Assembly (NCBI RefSeq): GCF_037975245.1
Contig: NC_092578.1
Coordinates: 6,057,001-6,121,000, forward strand
DNA: 64,000 nucleotides
Direction: 5' to 3'
Source: Apostichopus japonicus
Taxonomy: Eukaryota; Echinodermata; Holothuroidea; Aspidochirotida; Stichopodidae
The translations under genes and the position numbers were made by a program. Of this stretch, positions 1 through 15,000 are shown in pieces. Within the stretch, counting starts at the first letter, position 1, and every line of letters starts with the position of its first letter. The notes under the pieces are model-generated. The model saw only the letters and a list, made by a program, of their open reading frames with translations, had not been told where the DNA came from and made no database searches.

Positions 1-3000
1 CAAGGCAGAGGACAACCAAGGGCCTTGCATACCGATCTACTTTGCAGAGAAGGGGCCGATTCATTTACCCGTGGTGAAGGTGAGACACTATTCTTCTTCA
101 ACATGAAACCTTTCTGGTTTTAAACCCCAAACAAAATTGTAATAAAAACAAACAAAATAAAATAAAACTTAGCAAACTACTTATCCACTAGAGAGCATGT
201 GTAGGAGAATGTGTAAAGGTAAGTTATCCTGCTAGGATCGAAACGTCAGGCCAACTAACTTTTTACACAGAAAACAAACAGGCAAACAGTTGAGAAATAT
301 TGGTACAATAAAGGAAAATGAAAGGACCCACACTGACTTAATGTAGGAAAAAGACACATTAACTGGCATTAAGGTGTATTAACATGATTTCTATCGGCTT
401 TAAGCGAGTAAGAGAAGAATGAATCCAAGCTGTTTAGAATAAAGGTGGGAAAGAAAAAATTTGCTGTTGAGGATGTAAATGCCCCATCTATTTGTTGATC
501 CTGGATCCTGGATTCTGGAATTTGTTGAACATATGAAAGAAAGAAAAAGAACATAAAAGTTTTGTTTTGAAGTGTACGAGTAAAGTATTTAGACAGATCT
601 TGTGTAGAAAGGACAAAGTTTAGTATTGTAAATTTATACTACTTATGTGTTGGCAGGAACAGTTAACAAGTTTGCAATGCTATTCTTACCAATTTGAATT
701 CAAAACATTGTGTAACTTAAAACTGCATTTCTCTAACATTATGTTGTTATGACAGTAGTTTACATGCATTATGGTATGGCAAAGTACTCTATTCTAACCT
801 TTCTTATAATAAAAACTGTAAATGTCTTTCTTTAGGTCATAGAGACTGCCTTGAACAAGCTCAAATCTCCAGCCACCGAAGGTTTCTACAGACGACAAGC
901 CTGGGAGGTGGTACGTCACTTCATCATAGGAATGATCGACCTCACTGATGACATGAAGGCTGTCCATCAACTCTTCCAGAACCACGGGTGAGCTCTCTAC
1001 CTGGATGTGAAGGGAGGTGGTATCAGGTGTGAGGGGGGGGGTGGGAGGTGCTTGTGTACAGGGGAAGTGTTTTTAGTATCTGAATGCTGTTAATCGTAAC
1101 AAAGTTTGGTTGTAGAACAGATGACATAAATGAATGCTGGGACAGAATGGATTTGAGGTTTCACTATTAATAAAGATAACTGGAGATAATAATTGTCAGT
1201 GACATTATGAGCAGCTCTGCTGCATGCCAGCTTCTTTCTTCCAGCATCAAGACTGACAAACTTTCATGAAGAGTAAGCTGTCCTTGTTCTTGTTTTAGGA
1301 TTATATCATCTATGTGATGGGTTAAAGTAATCAAAATTAAATGCTAACAGATGCTGTCTTGACATTCTTTCTTCCAACGTCAGCTTCAAGAGTGGTGACA
1401 TCATGCGCAACCTCTCTGTAAGTTACAAGTGTTCCGATAGTCTGTCAAGGACTAGTGCCCAGCAAGCTCTGACAGCCATGATAGGTAAGAATTGAATACT
1501 TTAATCAAGCTTCTAAGGTACAAATTTTGCTTAGACATTGAACAAGTTTTTCACAGTAATTTCTACATTTGTCATCTGTATTATTTTTGAATGCTGCTTT
1601 CTCAAAATAATAGCATTAAATTAAGTTTTTGGACCTTTCGTGTTCTTGGAGGAATCACACTTTTTTTGATTGTCTTCATTAAATTAAATGACTCTAAAGC
1701 TCATGAAAATGCAGTCATTTAGTATTTACTTGTTTTCTTTCTGCTTTAAAAATAATTTTGAGCAATATTGAATTGTCTGGTACGTTATGACAAATAGCTA
1801 CTTGTAGAAATTTCAAGTCATAACAATGGCTGTTTTTCATTCTTTGCTCTTGCAGTTGCCGCTACCATCAAAGACTTGAGGAGCCACTCGTTGCCATTTA
1901 TGTTAAACATTGTGAGGCATTTCACTCTGGTGACAGTAGCACAGCAAGCAGGTAATTCTTTAGCTTTTTTGGTTTGTTTAACCACCTGAAATTTTGTGGT
2001 CAAAATGTGACCAAAAAAAGATGTTGTGTCTGTCATGTTATGTTATGGTATACAAATAATGAATGGTTATGAGTGCAATAGTGCAAATATTTCATGAGTT
2101 GAAAGATGGAATGTTCCATTCAACGAGGCGCAGCCAAGTTGAATGGAACAAATTACATCTTTCAACGAATGAAATATTTGCACTATTGCACGAATGGAAA
2201 CCATCCATTATTTGTTTTATACAACATATTATATTAAGATGGGTAAAATGCACTCATGCAACAGATTGTTTTGAACAGACAGGTTTCTCTGCTCTCTTAC
2301 CATTGAAAAAAGTGCTATCAAAAAAGTATAACCAATGGTTCTATTTCATAGAGTGGAATAGAGCGGATTTTGCATGCAATCGACGAGCAATTGACCAATC
2401 AAATGGCTGGAATGTAATTAGGTGTTGTATAATATGTTATGCTACGTGATGCTGTGTAATGTTATGTGCTACTTTAACTATTTGAAGTTTCTATGGGCAG
2501 CAAGCTGGTGCCCAAAAAGAACACAAAATACCACCTTTTATAATTTGCATCACCTTTGAGAAGGAATTCCTCTCTCAAATCATACTTTAGTCCAGACTCT
2601 TTTATTGTGATCATAATTGTTCTAAGTTACAGAAATTTTTCCTTCATAGTGAATACACCACCTTTAACCGTTATATTGTGATCTATCTTACAACAAGGGC
2701 CTACACTTGTGTAGGTTCGTTTTTCAAGATGCTTCAATCTACAGGTTAAAAAACTTCATCTGAATCTAAATCTTCTCTTGAAAATGCTGTAGTTCTTCTT
2801 TTAAAAGGTTCACAATAGTTTTTTTTTTTTAAATTGTTTCCATTTTAATATTCATTCAAATAGTTCAATGTGTCAGAAAGCTAGTAAGTTTTATAATATA
2901 CAATAGACATTGCACTGTTTCATCATAACATACCTTGACACAAGTGCAAAGTTCACCAATGAGTATATCCTTGGTTTCTAACCTTTCTGTCGTCAGATGT

Positions 3001-6000
3001 AGCATGTCTGCAGTTAATAAGAATCATTGCGTTATCTCCTTCAAATATTCCAGGTCCTCTTCCAATGTGTCACAAGAACATCAGCGGCAGCCGCGGTCTG
3101 GACCCGCACGTTTTGATCGACGCTATCGCTACATGCATGGCCCACGAAGAGAAGGAGCTCTGTAAACCCGGCCAGGTGGCACTGAACGTCATCCTGGATA
3201 CAGCTGCGGCCATATTGGGCAGTAAATACAGGGTGAGTTTGTTGGAGGTTGAGATCTTTTCACTTTTGTGGAGCGATTTCCCTGTTTCCTCATCAGACAT
3301 GAGCTTTTTCCGCGAATTCGCGGAATAGCCGTGATTTCTTTTCTACCTTATGGACAAAAACTATTATCCTAACACACTGTAGCATATGCAAACTGGAGCC
3401 TATACCGCAATTCTTGCAAAGTTCTGTGATTTTTCTTTTACCACAGGCTCATAGTTCATTAAAGTTATGAAGACCTATAATTTGCCATCAGACTGGATCG
3501 TTAACGAAGTTTACAAAAATGAACAAAAACAAAACCAACGTTACAAATGCAGAAATCACAATACTTGTAAATTGCATCTTGACAAAAAGAAAAACAACAA
3601 ATTTGTAGTTTCTTTTCTCAGTGTGTCCCTATCCTGATCTCCTTTCAAATCATATGAAAATATACATTACAACAATAGCAAACCTTGAAAAGGACAACTT
3701 TGTTGATAATCATGAAGCAATAAGGTCTTTTCAAAACAATATCAACAACAACAAAGTTTGTATGATATAATTTTATTTGACCTTTTTTTCTATAATATTG
3801 TTTTGTATGACAATATTTCTATAACATTGTTAAATTTGAACAATATTTCTATAATATTGTTTCATTCCCTGGACATTCGACAGGCATGTCAGCTACCCAT
3901 CTTTGAGTACGTCTCGGAGAGGATGTGCAGCTGCTGCTACGAGCGTGCCTGGTACGCCAAGCTGGGAGGATGCTGCGCCATCAAGATCATGATGGAGAAG
4001 ATGGACCTCTGTTGGGTCCTCAGTCATCTTTACCAGTTCCTCAAGGCTCTTCTCTTTGTCATGCTCGACCTGACGGGGGAGGTGAGTATCTTCACTCGCG
4101 CTGGCGCAAAAAAACATCCAATGATGATGATAATTCATTGACAACCTCCCAGGGCACTTTGCTACCAGAAACCAGTAATCCTTCCCACCACCACCATTAT
4201 CACCATCTTCAGTCCCACCACGACTGCTGGCTCTGACCTTTCTGGGGAAAAGGGAAGACTCTTTTGGTTCCGTATTCATATTTCATGAACATGGTCCCAT
4301 CTAAATATTGCATCAATAATAATAATAATAATATTTGATTTTTATATAGCGCTTTACACCAGCGATAGGTCTCAAAGTACTTTACAGACGTTATATTACC
4401 CCTGGTCAATGACAACCTGTCCCAGAGACAATCCCTCCTGTCGACAGCAGTTATATACTGCGCCCAATGACAAGTTACCTCACAGGTACCCATTTAACTC
4501 CAGGGTGGAGAGAGGCAAGTGAGATAAAGCATCTTGCCTAAGGACACAACGTAATAAACTAGGCAATCCTTACCAGCAATCCTTGGATCACAAGTCCAAC
4601 GCCTTAGCCAATTGGCCACCACGCTCTCTCAATGCATACGGTGTTAGATCCTCCTTGATTGTCATACCTGCTTCTTTCTGGTTTTTTTGGCAATAGGTTT
4701 CAAGTGGAGCGCTCGACATGGCCAAGTCTAACCTGGCTAGTCTCCTGAAGATCTGCGCCAAGGAGATCGATGCCAAGGATGCTGCAAACCCTCGACTGGT
4801 GACGGCACGACAGAGAGCCTTCCACGATGTCACCAGAGAGCTTGTCAAGGAGGTCACGTCACCAAATCAGACCGTCAGGGAACAGGTGGGTGTGGATACT
4901 AGTCAAGATGGGTGTGGATGCTAGTCCGGAGGTGGGAGGGGGGAGGGGCAGGGGAGACAGGCATAAATTTGTGAAGTTAGAGTGATACAGGATAACTTCA
5001 CCATGTTTTCTTCTGCTCACTGCCACATGCATTAATATGCAATCTTTAATATGCAAGCTTTCAATATGCTAATCTTAGTCTGACAGATATTAAATTGATT
5101 TCCAGCTGTGGTATAAGAGTCACATCCTTTTGTTCCATGACTTCCATCCAAGGCAATGCGTTCATTGCAATCACCATGTTTTCTTCTGCTCACTCCCACA
5201 AGCATTAAAATATGTAATCTTTAATATGCCAACTAATCTTAGTCAGACAGACATTAAATTGATATCCAGCAGTAGTATTAAAGTCACATTTTTTTGTTCC
5301 ATCCCAGGCAATGCACTCCTTGCAATCGTTGGCTACGCTGACCGGTAAGACAGTGACAGATATTATGCAGCCCCACAAAGAGGTGTTGGCCGACATGATC
5401 CCGCCCAAGAAGCACCTGCTGAGGCACCAGCCGGCCAATGCCCAGAGAGGGCTGATGGACAGTAACACATTCTGCACCACACTGGAGCCTCGACTCTTTA
5501 AGATGAACCTACAGATACCCGAACACAAGGTCTTCTTCATGGAGGTAACTTGAATTATTTATCTGCTCTTCAATAATCACTCGCAAGAGACTGATTGTTT
5601 ATTACCAGATTTTTTTTGGCCATATCAGTCATGGTATAACTGACCATATTTCTTTGTAAAATAAAAATGTGTAAGATAGTTGACGAGTTTCCTTGTGGTA
5701 ATGTGGTAGTTGCTGCTCTCTGCTATCTGAACAGAACACAGTTTAATCATTGTCTAACATCTAACATAATATTTTTTGTGCAAAATTCATGTAAGAGTTC
5801 GACAAGTAGTGATTCTTGTATTTTTCCTGTAGTTGATGAATCTCTGTGAGCTGGACGATGCCATGTTGGTCAAGTTGCCCTGTTACAAGTCCGTCCCATC
5901 TCTGGTGCCTTTGCGAGTCAGCGCCCTCAGTGAGTACATTACTTACGACATTCAGTCGTAGCGAACCTCGGCCGAATTATCCTTGCGGCGTTAAATACTT

Positions 6001-9000
6001 TTATTGCGATTTGTACTTTTGGGGGTGTGTAACTGATATTGAGCATGTGAAATATTATTTATATTTTCATTTTGAAATTTTATTAAAGACTTTAAAGACT
6101 TTTTTAAGCATTTGAAATAATTATGATATGATTGAAAACATTATTTCAATTTTATCTTGTACTATTTGTAAAAAAACAGAAGCCTTAGCTGCTTGTCACT
6201 ACATCCCTGAAGCTAGAGAGAGGATCTTCAAAGTCCTCTATACGGCTCTTAACTCAACACAGTCAGAGCTGCAGGAAGCAGGAGCAGAGGCTATGAAGAA
6301 GGTGCGTCTATGCTTTAAATCAGGGGTATCGAGAGTTAGGTTAGAGGTCAAATATGTCACCAGACTTCCCTTTTCGAAGTCTTCATCATTTTCTTAAATA
6401 TATGATAAAAATTTGAGAATATATGATTCTTTTCACATATTTCCCATATATATATATAGTAAAAATTTGGATTAATGGACTTTTTGTGAGATTTTCATTC
6501 TGAATTATCTGGACCGGAGATCCAACCATTGAAAGTTATGTCATACTGTGAAAGGCACATTCATGGTCACTACAGTGAAAGAGTGGTATAAGAGATGTTG
6601 TAAAAGATATATCATTTAGAAAAATATTTTGATACGTGCATGTTTGAGCTTACCTTTGAGTTGGAAAAAAAGACTTGACTTTGCTGAAAGAGTCTTTTTT
6701 TTGGAGGGGGGGGGGAGGAATCTAAACCAAAATCTATGTTTTTTCTTTGCTTATCTACTCGATGACAAAAAATGATGACCTTTTTTCAAAATATTTCTTT
6801 ATCAGTTTATTGCGGGCCATCCAGTGGAGAAGGATCTTATTCATACTAATGTGAGGCCGTTGCTCCTGAAGTTAGGAGACCATCGTAGTCTCACCCTAAA
6901 CATAATCCAGCGATTACACAGTCTCACAGAACTCTTTCCAGATGCCTTTAGTGAGAAACTGTGTGAACAGATGCTGGTAAGTTTAAGATTCATGATATTT
7001 GCTGCTGCATTAGCATAGAAAAAAAAATGATAATGTGTAAAATCTTACAGACATCTTATTCAAATGCACTTTTGTGAGAAGCTGTATGAAAAATATGCTG
7101 TCAAGTGTCTAGAACAAGGTTTTATAACATATTCAGACTGGAACAGACTATGTAACTGAACACACTCTTGTGAGTGAGTCGTTTTTTGTGCCATTTTGTA
7201 AGAAACTTTATGAACTGATGCTGTTTAGTTGTAGGAGTTGTTTCAAGTACAGGCTGTAACTGGACACACCTGAAAGCTTCTGGATTTACAAAGCTTTTTT
7301 TCATTCTTCTTAAGTTTTTGCAAGAAATTATGGGAAAAAATGCTACTAAGACTAGGAGGTATAATACATGTATAATGTCAGACACATGCAGACTGATAAC
7401 TGTAGAATGTACATTGCTCTTGATTAAAATTACAATGTACACCTGGGTTGGGCAACCTACGGCCAGCGGGCCACATGCGGCCCGTGAGATGTCTCAAGAA
7501 AATGAAAAAAATCAATCTAGTTTACATCATCACAAAAAAACGATTTAGCTGCTTAGAATTTATCGGCACTAATGGTGCTGTCAGGTAGGCCTATTATCCC
7601 CATTAATTATCAACTGTTTATGTATTGACATTATGTTTTTGTGAATACAGATTAAGTACTAACACCTATTGCTTGAAAGTCCTCAGAATCAAAGGTTTGA
7701 TATCAACAGCAGGTCGTTGGTTAGGTGCGTCCCAGTAAATTTTTCACTCCGTATATCTGACCCATTCATTTAAGAAGGTTGCCCACCCCTGATGTACACA
7801 ATGGGATGCATTGTCAAATTTGAACGATATTTTTGGGCAGTAGGCTTGTCTAACTTTCATCTCTTTATTACCTTCCTCTGACAGACCCATCTGAAGAAGT
7901 GGATGGAGGCCACCATATTGGCTCAGAAGACAAGCCAGCCCCAGAAAGCCATGGAAAACATCAAGATCTGCACAGCCATCTTGAATATATTCCACGCCAT
8001 TCCAGCTGCCTCTGCCAAACAGTTGGAAAATATGATGCTACTGACCGTCCAGGCAGAGATGGCCCTCTCCATGGAGGTTAGAAAAACCCAGAGGAAGTTT
8101 TTGGGAATAAATACATTGTTGATGCTTGAAATAGTTTCAAGTTTTGCAGCATATTGCTGTTATAGCTAATCTAAGTTGCTGATATACAGTCATGTAGAAT
8201 GATATTGAGTTAATTAAGAACAATAAATTAAAACATTATTTAATTACAAATATATCATAATAGGATCAAAGGTTTGTCCGTTGCACAGTTAATTTAGCCC
8301 ATTGACGAGCAATAGAGGACGTTACTGCTACTAGTCTTTTGTTACTCACATTCCACCCCCCCCCCCCCCTCCATCATGCCTCTTCCTTTTTTGGGTCATC
8401 ACAACATTCTCTGTACCAGATCTTACAAACCAATGGTTAATGAGAATATTTGTGATATCCTGCTACATTTAAGTCTGAACATATAGATAACTTACTATTA
8501 CCCCTAAATTACTACTGATTTCTGTCAAGATGTTACCCATCTTGCATACCTGATATTCATTATTCATTTTTTCTTTCTACAACAGGCTGGAAGTCCTTTC
8601 AGGGCACCTCTGCTCAAATTCTTGCTGAGGTATCCAAAGCAAACTATCGAATACTTCATGGTCGAGGCCACTCTCAAGAAACCTCAGCTGAGCCGTTTGT
8701 TGATAGTAAGTAGTAGATAGGGACGTAGGTGTAAGTGACCACTTCAGATCACGAGCAAAGGTGCATTCTTTGGAAAAATGTGCTGTGCTTTCAAGAAACT
8801 GATTTCATATTTAACCTAGTTCCTCTACTCCATCTTGAAAAGAGAATAGTGAACTTTGAACTGGATCCCAAGTAAGATCAATGTTTTGGTGATCAAGGCT
8901 GGTTTTTGTTTAGCTGTTAATTCAGTCATTTAATTCTGTCATTCACTCTTTTCGTTTCATCTCTTTGGTCCTGACTTTAACCACTTTGTCTGTGGTTTCC

Positions 9001-12000
9001 CTTTCCTGCCATCTCCCCTTCCAACCCTCTTGCTAGCTTCAACACTGCCTACATGCCCTTTGATATTTCATAGCTCATCGGCCATTTTTTTAAATATTAG
9101 ATATTTAGTTTCTGAAAGGACAGTATGTGCAGACTATGACAATATCACTCATGGAGGTACAGTGTGTTCTTAGTTTGATTTCAGTTTGTAGATGGTATCA
9201 AAGAAGATTGAACTCAGCTTTAGTTATGCCGCAAACAAGTTTGTAAGATCTGTTTGTAATGTGAGCAATTAGTGAGTACTGTGTATATATATATTAATGA
9301 TTGTCTGTGTTCTCTCATTTCAGTACTTCTTGAAGCAGAAAGGAGCCGGACCTCTTAGGCAGGTCCTGGAGGCCAACACGCCAAAGATAATCAATTTAGC
9401 GTTTGCTAAGCCACAGGTAAATGAAATAAATGTCTACAATACTGAAAAAGAAAAGAAAAAAAATAACCTAAACCAGGAGTCCAACAAGTGGAGAGCTCAG
9501 GATAATTGTGTCATGTGCTGTATAAAATTCAAGTGCTAATTTGGTGATCGTATCTAATAACCAATTTTCCCATGGTTCATCCTAAGTCTTTTTGGTAACA
9601 CTCAGTGTCGATGAATGCTAACCAACATGAAAGACAAAAATAAAACTTTGCCAAACAGCGAAGGGATTACAATCGGTAGGAACTGCACTGGGTAGACTGA
9701 GGAATTATACTTGGAATTAATATGCTAACTTCAAAAAAAATGATTTCTTCTTTACAAGATTGCACAGTTTTAGGCATTCTCAGTTAAATCTTGCAGTTAG
9801 AAGTAACTGAATATGATGCCAAAGTTAGTTTTGCATAACAAAGCAAATAAAAAAATAAATATATATACTACGATTTCAAATATATTTATATATATATATA
9901 AATGTATATTTGTATGTATGAATTTCATGTATGTATATATATATATATATATATATGTATAGTATTACAAGCATCAAAGTAAATGAATTATGCTATGACA
10001 TTTCATTGAATTCATGCATCATTCGCATGTGAATTGATCAAGAAAGATTCATAAATACTGTTGTTAAGAAATGGAAGTGTTAAGTTTAGTTTTAAGCTTC
10101 AGTGACATTCTTTCCTCTTTTTGGTTTTTCATCGTCAGCCACCAGCAAGACCGACCACTATCAGTGAGAAGACCCTACTAGAGCTACAGTTCCAGAGTAT
10201 TTATATCAGCAGGATTCTGGTCAAACATAATCCCAACTGGTTACCGAAGCAACCTCAGCTGGTAAGCAGAGATGGCCGAGAATATATAATGCTTGCACCT
10301 TGTATATCTCTCTTAACACTATATCCTTGCATATGTCAATTCCCAATATAGTCTTTGTGGAATATTTTGTGTCTGTTGTGGTCGAGATTGTTTAAATTAA
10401 AATTGTTAGAATGGTTAAGAAAATGGGTTGGATCCTATTTTTAATCTTTTATGGTGATTTTTATGCATTTGTTTTTGTTTTGTTGCAATTTTTCTTGGCA
10501 AGAAGTAGGGATTGCAGAAGGAAGTGAGGAAATTATATCGTCAATATAATTTAATTTTTCTATCGTAAAATTAATTCAACAATTGAAATTGTTTAAATGT
10601 GAAATGTGTATTGAACTTCACAACATACTGCTCGATTTAGAATTGTGTAAAATTGATGTTTTCAAGCACCGCACAATTTATTCGAGGGCCAGAGCTACGA
10701 GAGGTCATAGTAACGTTCCCTTCTTTTCTTATTTTTTCATCTTTCTTTTTCCTTTTCCAGTGCAACCACCTGCGACGTATCTGGATTTCAGATGCCTTTC
10801 AAGAAAGGCACATTAACGATAATGTCAGCACCTCCCACTGGAATGAGCCCAAGCTACTGGCAAAATGTCTAATCAACTATGCACAGTACGGCACTAAGGC
10901 TCTAATTTGTTAATTAATATTCAAGAAAGCTGCAAACTTCTAGTCTCAGGTTTACTCATTTGTTTGGATTAATGTCATTGCTGAGCTGTTGTCGGGTACG
11001 CTAGAAAAAGTAGTTTATAAGTGTTGACACATTGAGTAATAGGAATGAATTTTGGAGAAGTGTCTAAATTTATAATGGAAAATTGTTGAAACTGTAAGTT
11101 TTACACATACTTCCAGCATTGATTATTGCTGTGTGTTGATATATAGAAGTACAAAGAAGCTGAATCCCCCCCCCCCCACCATCACCATCACCAAAAATAC
11201 CATTAAGCTAGACAAAGCAGCTTCATTTTGAAACTTAAGATATTTTCTCTGACTTTATTTATCTTCTTTTGTTCTTTTAGGCAACATCCTGATAACGTGG
11301 AGCTGGTCTTTCAGCTGTTGAGAGTCTTCATAAAACGTTACATGCCAAACTTTCAGTTTGTGAGAGAATTCATAGAAGAAAAAATTGCAAAGGTAAAGAA
11401 AATGTTAATGAGCAAGAATAAGAGGAACTTGAATGCAAGTATGGTCAATTTCTAGAGATTATTTGGATAGTTTTGTTATTTATTTTATGAAAGTTAGAGT
11501 TATGAGTCCATTCTGGCAAGATCTCCTGCAACATCCTGATAAAGTGAAGAAAATCTTGCCAGCATCAAAATATAGGCCCTTCGAATGTTATGTGTTTAAA
11601 TCTACACAGGATTTTGGCAGTAGATAAAAGCAGTATGTTAAAAAAAAAATCTGTCTCTTTTAATATTATATATAACAGACTTTAATAGTATACAATTATT
11701 TGTTCGACTTGAAGACAAATGTTGTTCTTCACTTTTATAAAAGTTGCAATGAAAAATTGGTCAAAACACTACTCTATTAAAGTAAAAAAGGAATGTCTGT
11801 CTCTTTCTACAATAGTTATCCTGGAGTCAAACTTGTGAGGATGACAATTCTAGAGTCCTATTATTTTTCAAATCAAACTCCCAGATGTGTTGTTTTGACT
11901 ATAAAATAGGGACAGCCACCAACCAAAGGGCTAACTAGATAGCTACCCTCAGTTCACTGGTTTTGAATTCTGTTCTAGCCAACAAGCTTTTCAATTATGT

Positions 12001-15000
12001 TTGTAATTTTCCTAGTCATTTCTGTATTGTTCATCGATTGCTCAAATTGGTTTGACTAATATTCACACATTTTTTTTTTTTATCCATGATTTTATCCATC
12101 TATCTGTCTTTGTGTTGGATTGCCCCTTTTCCAATCATTGGGTAAATGATATTTTTTGGACCTAATTTGTGTTTTGTTTTTCATCCTCCAGGGTTATGTG
12201 GTGGAGCAGAAGAGGAAGGTGTTCTTTACGTTTGTGGCACTGTACATGGATAAGAGTTCCCCTCAGGAGCTGATAGCCGCTGCTCTGCAATATGTCATCA
12301 TTCCCATGTTTGCTGCATCTTTCGATAAAGGAGAAGGAGATGAGGTAAGATCGAGAGGAAACTCTTAACGAATATGCTGGTTTTAGGTAACTTTGGTGGG
12401 AATTCAAGGGTTGGACAGTTAATCAGCGACTCACTCTTAGCCCTGTCTTTTTCATCTCTTACTATTTCTCTTGCAGTGCTAATACCAATCTATCTTTTGG
12501 AATTTAATTCTCTTTATCCCTGACCCTCCCCACTTTTGATTATTGAGAAACCTGCGAGTCGTTGATCCGTATTTGCAGTCCTCGAATGACTGTTGCATAT
12601 TCAGAGAACGATTTCTCTGACATTTTATTCAAAGATTTATTCAAAGATTTACAGTAGTGTATTGTCAAATAATTTATCTAAAAATAAGGTAAATTCTTCA
12701 AAACCTCAGAACTGCTGAGCTAAAAGAAGACAGTAAAATATACTGGAGTAAATATAACCTTATCTCAGTAGTTATTATCAGACAATATATATCGTCTGTA
12801 TAAATGCGAGGGAACGTTCTTGACAGGTATTTCTTCCACCACAAATATTGTAAAATAATTTTACTGCAAGCATATCCACTGTTCAGCTGAATGTACATCT
12901 CCCACCTACACACTGTGATCTGTATTATGATTATTCTCGGTGAAGCAAAAGGGACGGTAACCATAGTGATATAATACTTAAAAAACAACTTCAAGGATTT
13001 CACCGCTGACAAGACACACTAGTGATGGTCTTGTAGCTTGAATAATATATTATTGATGTTTTTACATGAGTAGTATTTTAACGTATATCTTGTTTAGTTT
13101 TAGAGGTTTGAAACACTTTTGAAATTTTCTCACAGAAATTTATAACTATGTTTTGCTTATTTGCAGCTTATCGGGGGACCACCCAATCCCAGCCAAAATA
13201 GTCCAGATAACTTGGTGTCGGTCTTCATCAGTAAGGTCATCGACCCTGACAATCCTCACGGAACATCAGACGCCCTCAGGATCCTCCTGCTCCAGTTTGG
13301 CGCCCTCTTGGTGGAGAAAGCTGCACCTCATATCCACGACACAGCAGACAAGTACGTCACTCTACTCACATTTAGATAAACATTATTAAAGTAGCTGGTA
13401 AAGAATCATTCAGTATCTAGCATTTCATTGAGGTGTGTAAAACCAATTATGGCGATATTTAAAAGAAAGAACAGTTTTTTGTGTTTTATTTACTTGTAGT
13501 ATAGCAGCGAGGGTTGAGTATGTGAACAAGATGATAAAATTAATCTAACATTTTTTCAATTATTCCAACTTTCCAGTTTGTTTTTTTCATGAGAATTCTA
13601 ATTTGTTTTCACCAAAGAAAACATGAATATTCCTGAACTTTCTGTCTTATGATTACAAAATCAAATTGCTATTGAAGTTGATAAATCATTTCTAAGTTAC
13701 AAATCCTTTGTAAGTAGTTTCTGATTTTCTCATCTGTTCATACCTCTTTTTTCTCTCCTGGATTGTTTCAGACGACAGGGATCAAAGTTACGTCGGTTGA
13801 TGACATTTGCCTGGCCGTGTCTGATCCAGAAGAATTGTGTGGATCCAACTACCAAGTATTACGGACATTTACTGCTATCGCATACCATCGCAAAGTTTGC
13901 CATTCACAAGAAAATTGTGCTCAAGGTAAAGAACAATTTGTAGTAAATATGTCCTCTGGTAGTGGTAAGCAATGAACTATAAAGCTATATGTGACTCCCA
14001 AATCCAAGGTACACTTTCTGTAACCACATTCCAGCATCAAGTTGCCATTCACAGGAATATTGATCTTTACGGTAAATCTAAAAGCTGATTAGTTGGTCAA
14101 AAATCTTAGGCGTTGGTTAAGAACTCTCTTCACAACCATAAGCAAGCAGAATGGATAAATAATTGCAAATCTGTATCAACTTTTTTTTCTGTTAATGTTT
14201 ATAATTTATCTTCTTTAAATATTGTACAGAACTCTAACGTCTATATCATGTAATTTCTTGGTCTTCTTTCAGGTATTCCATAGTCTCTTGAAGGCCCACG
14301 CCTTGGAGGCTAAGGGGGTGGTACGTCAGGCCCTGGATATCCTGACCCCAGTCCTACCCCAGAGGATGGAGGACGGTAACACCATGCTGATGCACTGGAC
14401 CAAAAAGATCATCGTTGAGGAAGGATACACCACTGCTCAATTGGTTCATATGTTGTAAGTCACTGTTTACTCTTTGCCTTACACCATTGGTGTAAAATTC
14501 ATCAGTCATATACCACTATATTGTCCTGGAGATAAAACCACTTTGATACTCAACTGTTGCGTATCAAAAGTTAAACTACTTTTCTACTACTTCCCTTTAC
14601 ACGGTTATCAATTGTGCTAGTCACAGCAACTTCATACCCTCAGACACCATCAGTAAGTGATTGTTATTGTCATAGTCTTCTACAGTTGGTTGCTCCTAAG
14701 TACTTCCGTTTACACGGTCACCAATTAGCAACTACACACCCTCAGACACCATCAGTAAGTGACTGTTATTGTCATAGTTATCTACAGTCGGTTACTCCAA
14801 AGTTGGTCCTTTGGCATCTTCACTCTGTTACCATCTATAATCTTATTATAATAAACCATAAAAGTCATTTTCTTGGCATCAATGGTCAGTTACTAATATT
14901 GTCCCAGTAATCTACAGTTTGATACTCACTATTGTTCTTAAGTTTTGTTCGTTAATAAATTCTTGTAGTTTCTAATTCATTGTTACCTGATATTCCTTCT

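Noticed and set aside
2063-2449. 128-codon open frame in intron 4
   Set aside because: It reads through the two arms of a foldback repeat and matches no known domain. The TRRAP frame skips this interval with good splice sites.
4560-4632. tRNA gene on the minus strand
   Set aside because: The tRNA-like part is attached to a SINE body and (ATT)n tail, and the B-box region is degraded. It is a SINE head.
11529-11550. Look-alike of the exon 17 start (gcaacatcctgataa) in intron 17
   Set aside because: Only about 20 bases match and flanking intron sequence does not, so it may be chance. Not counted among exon-edge duplications.
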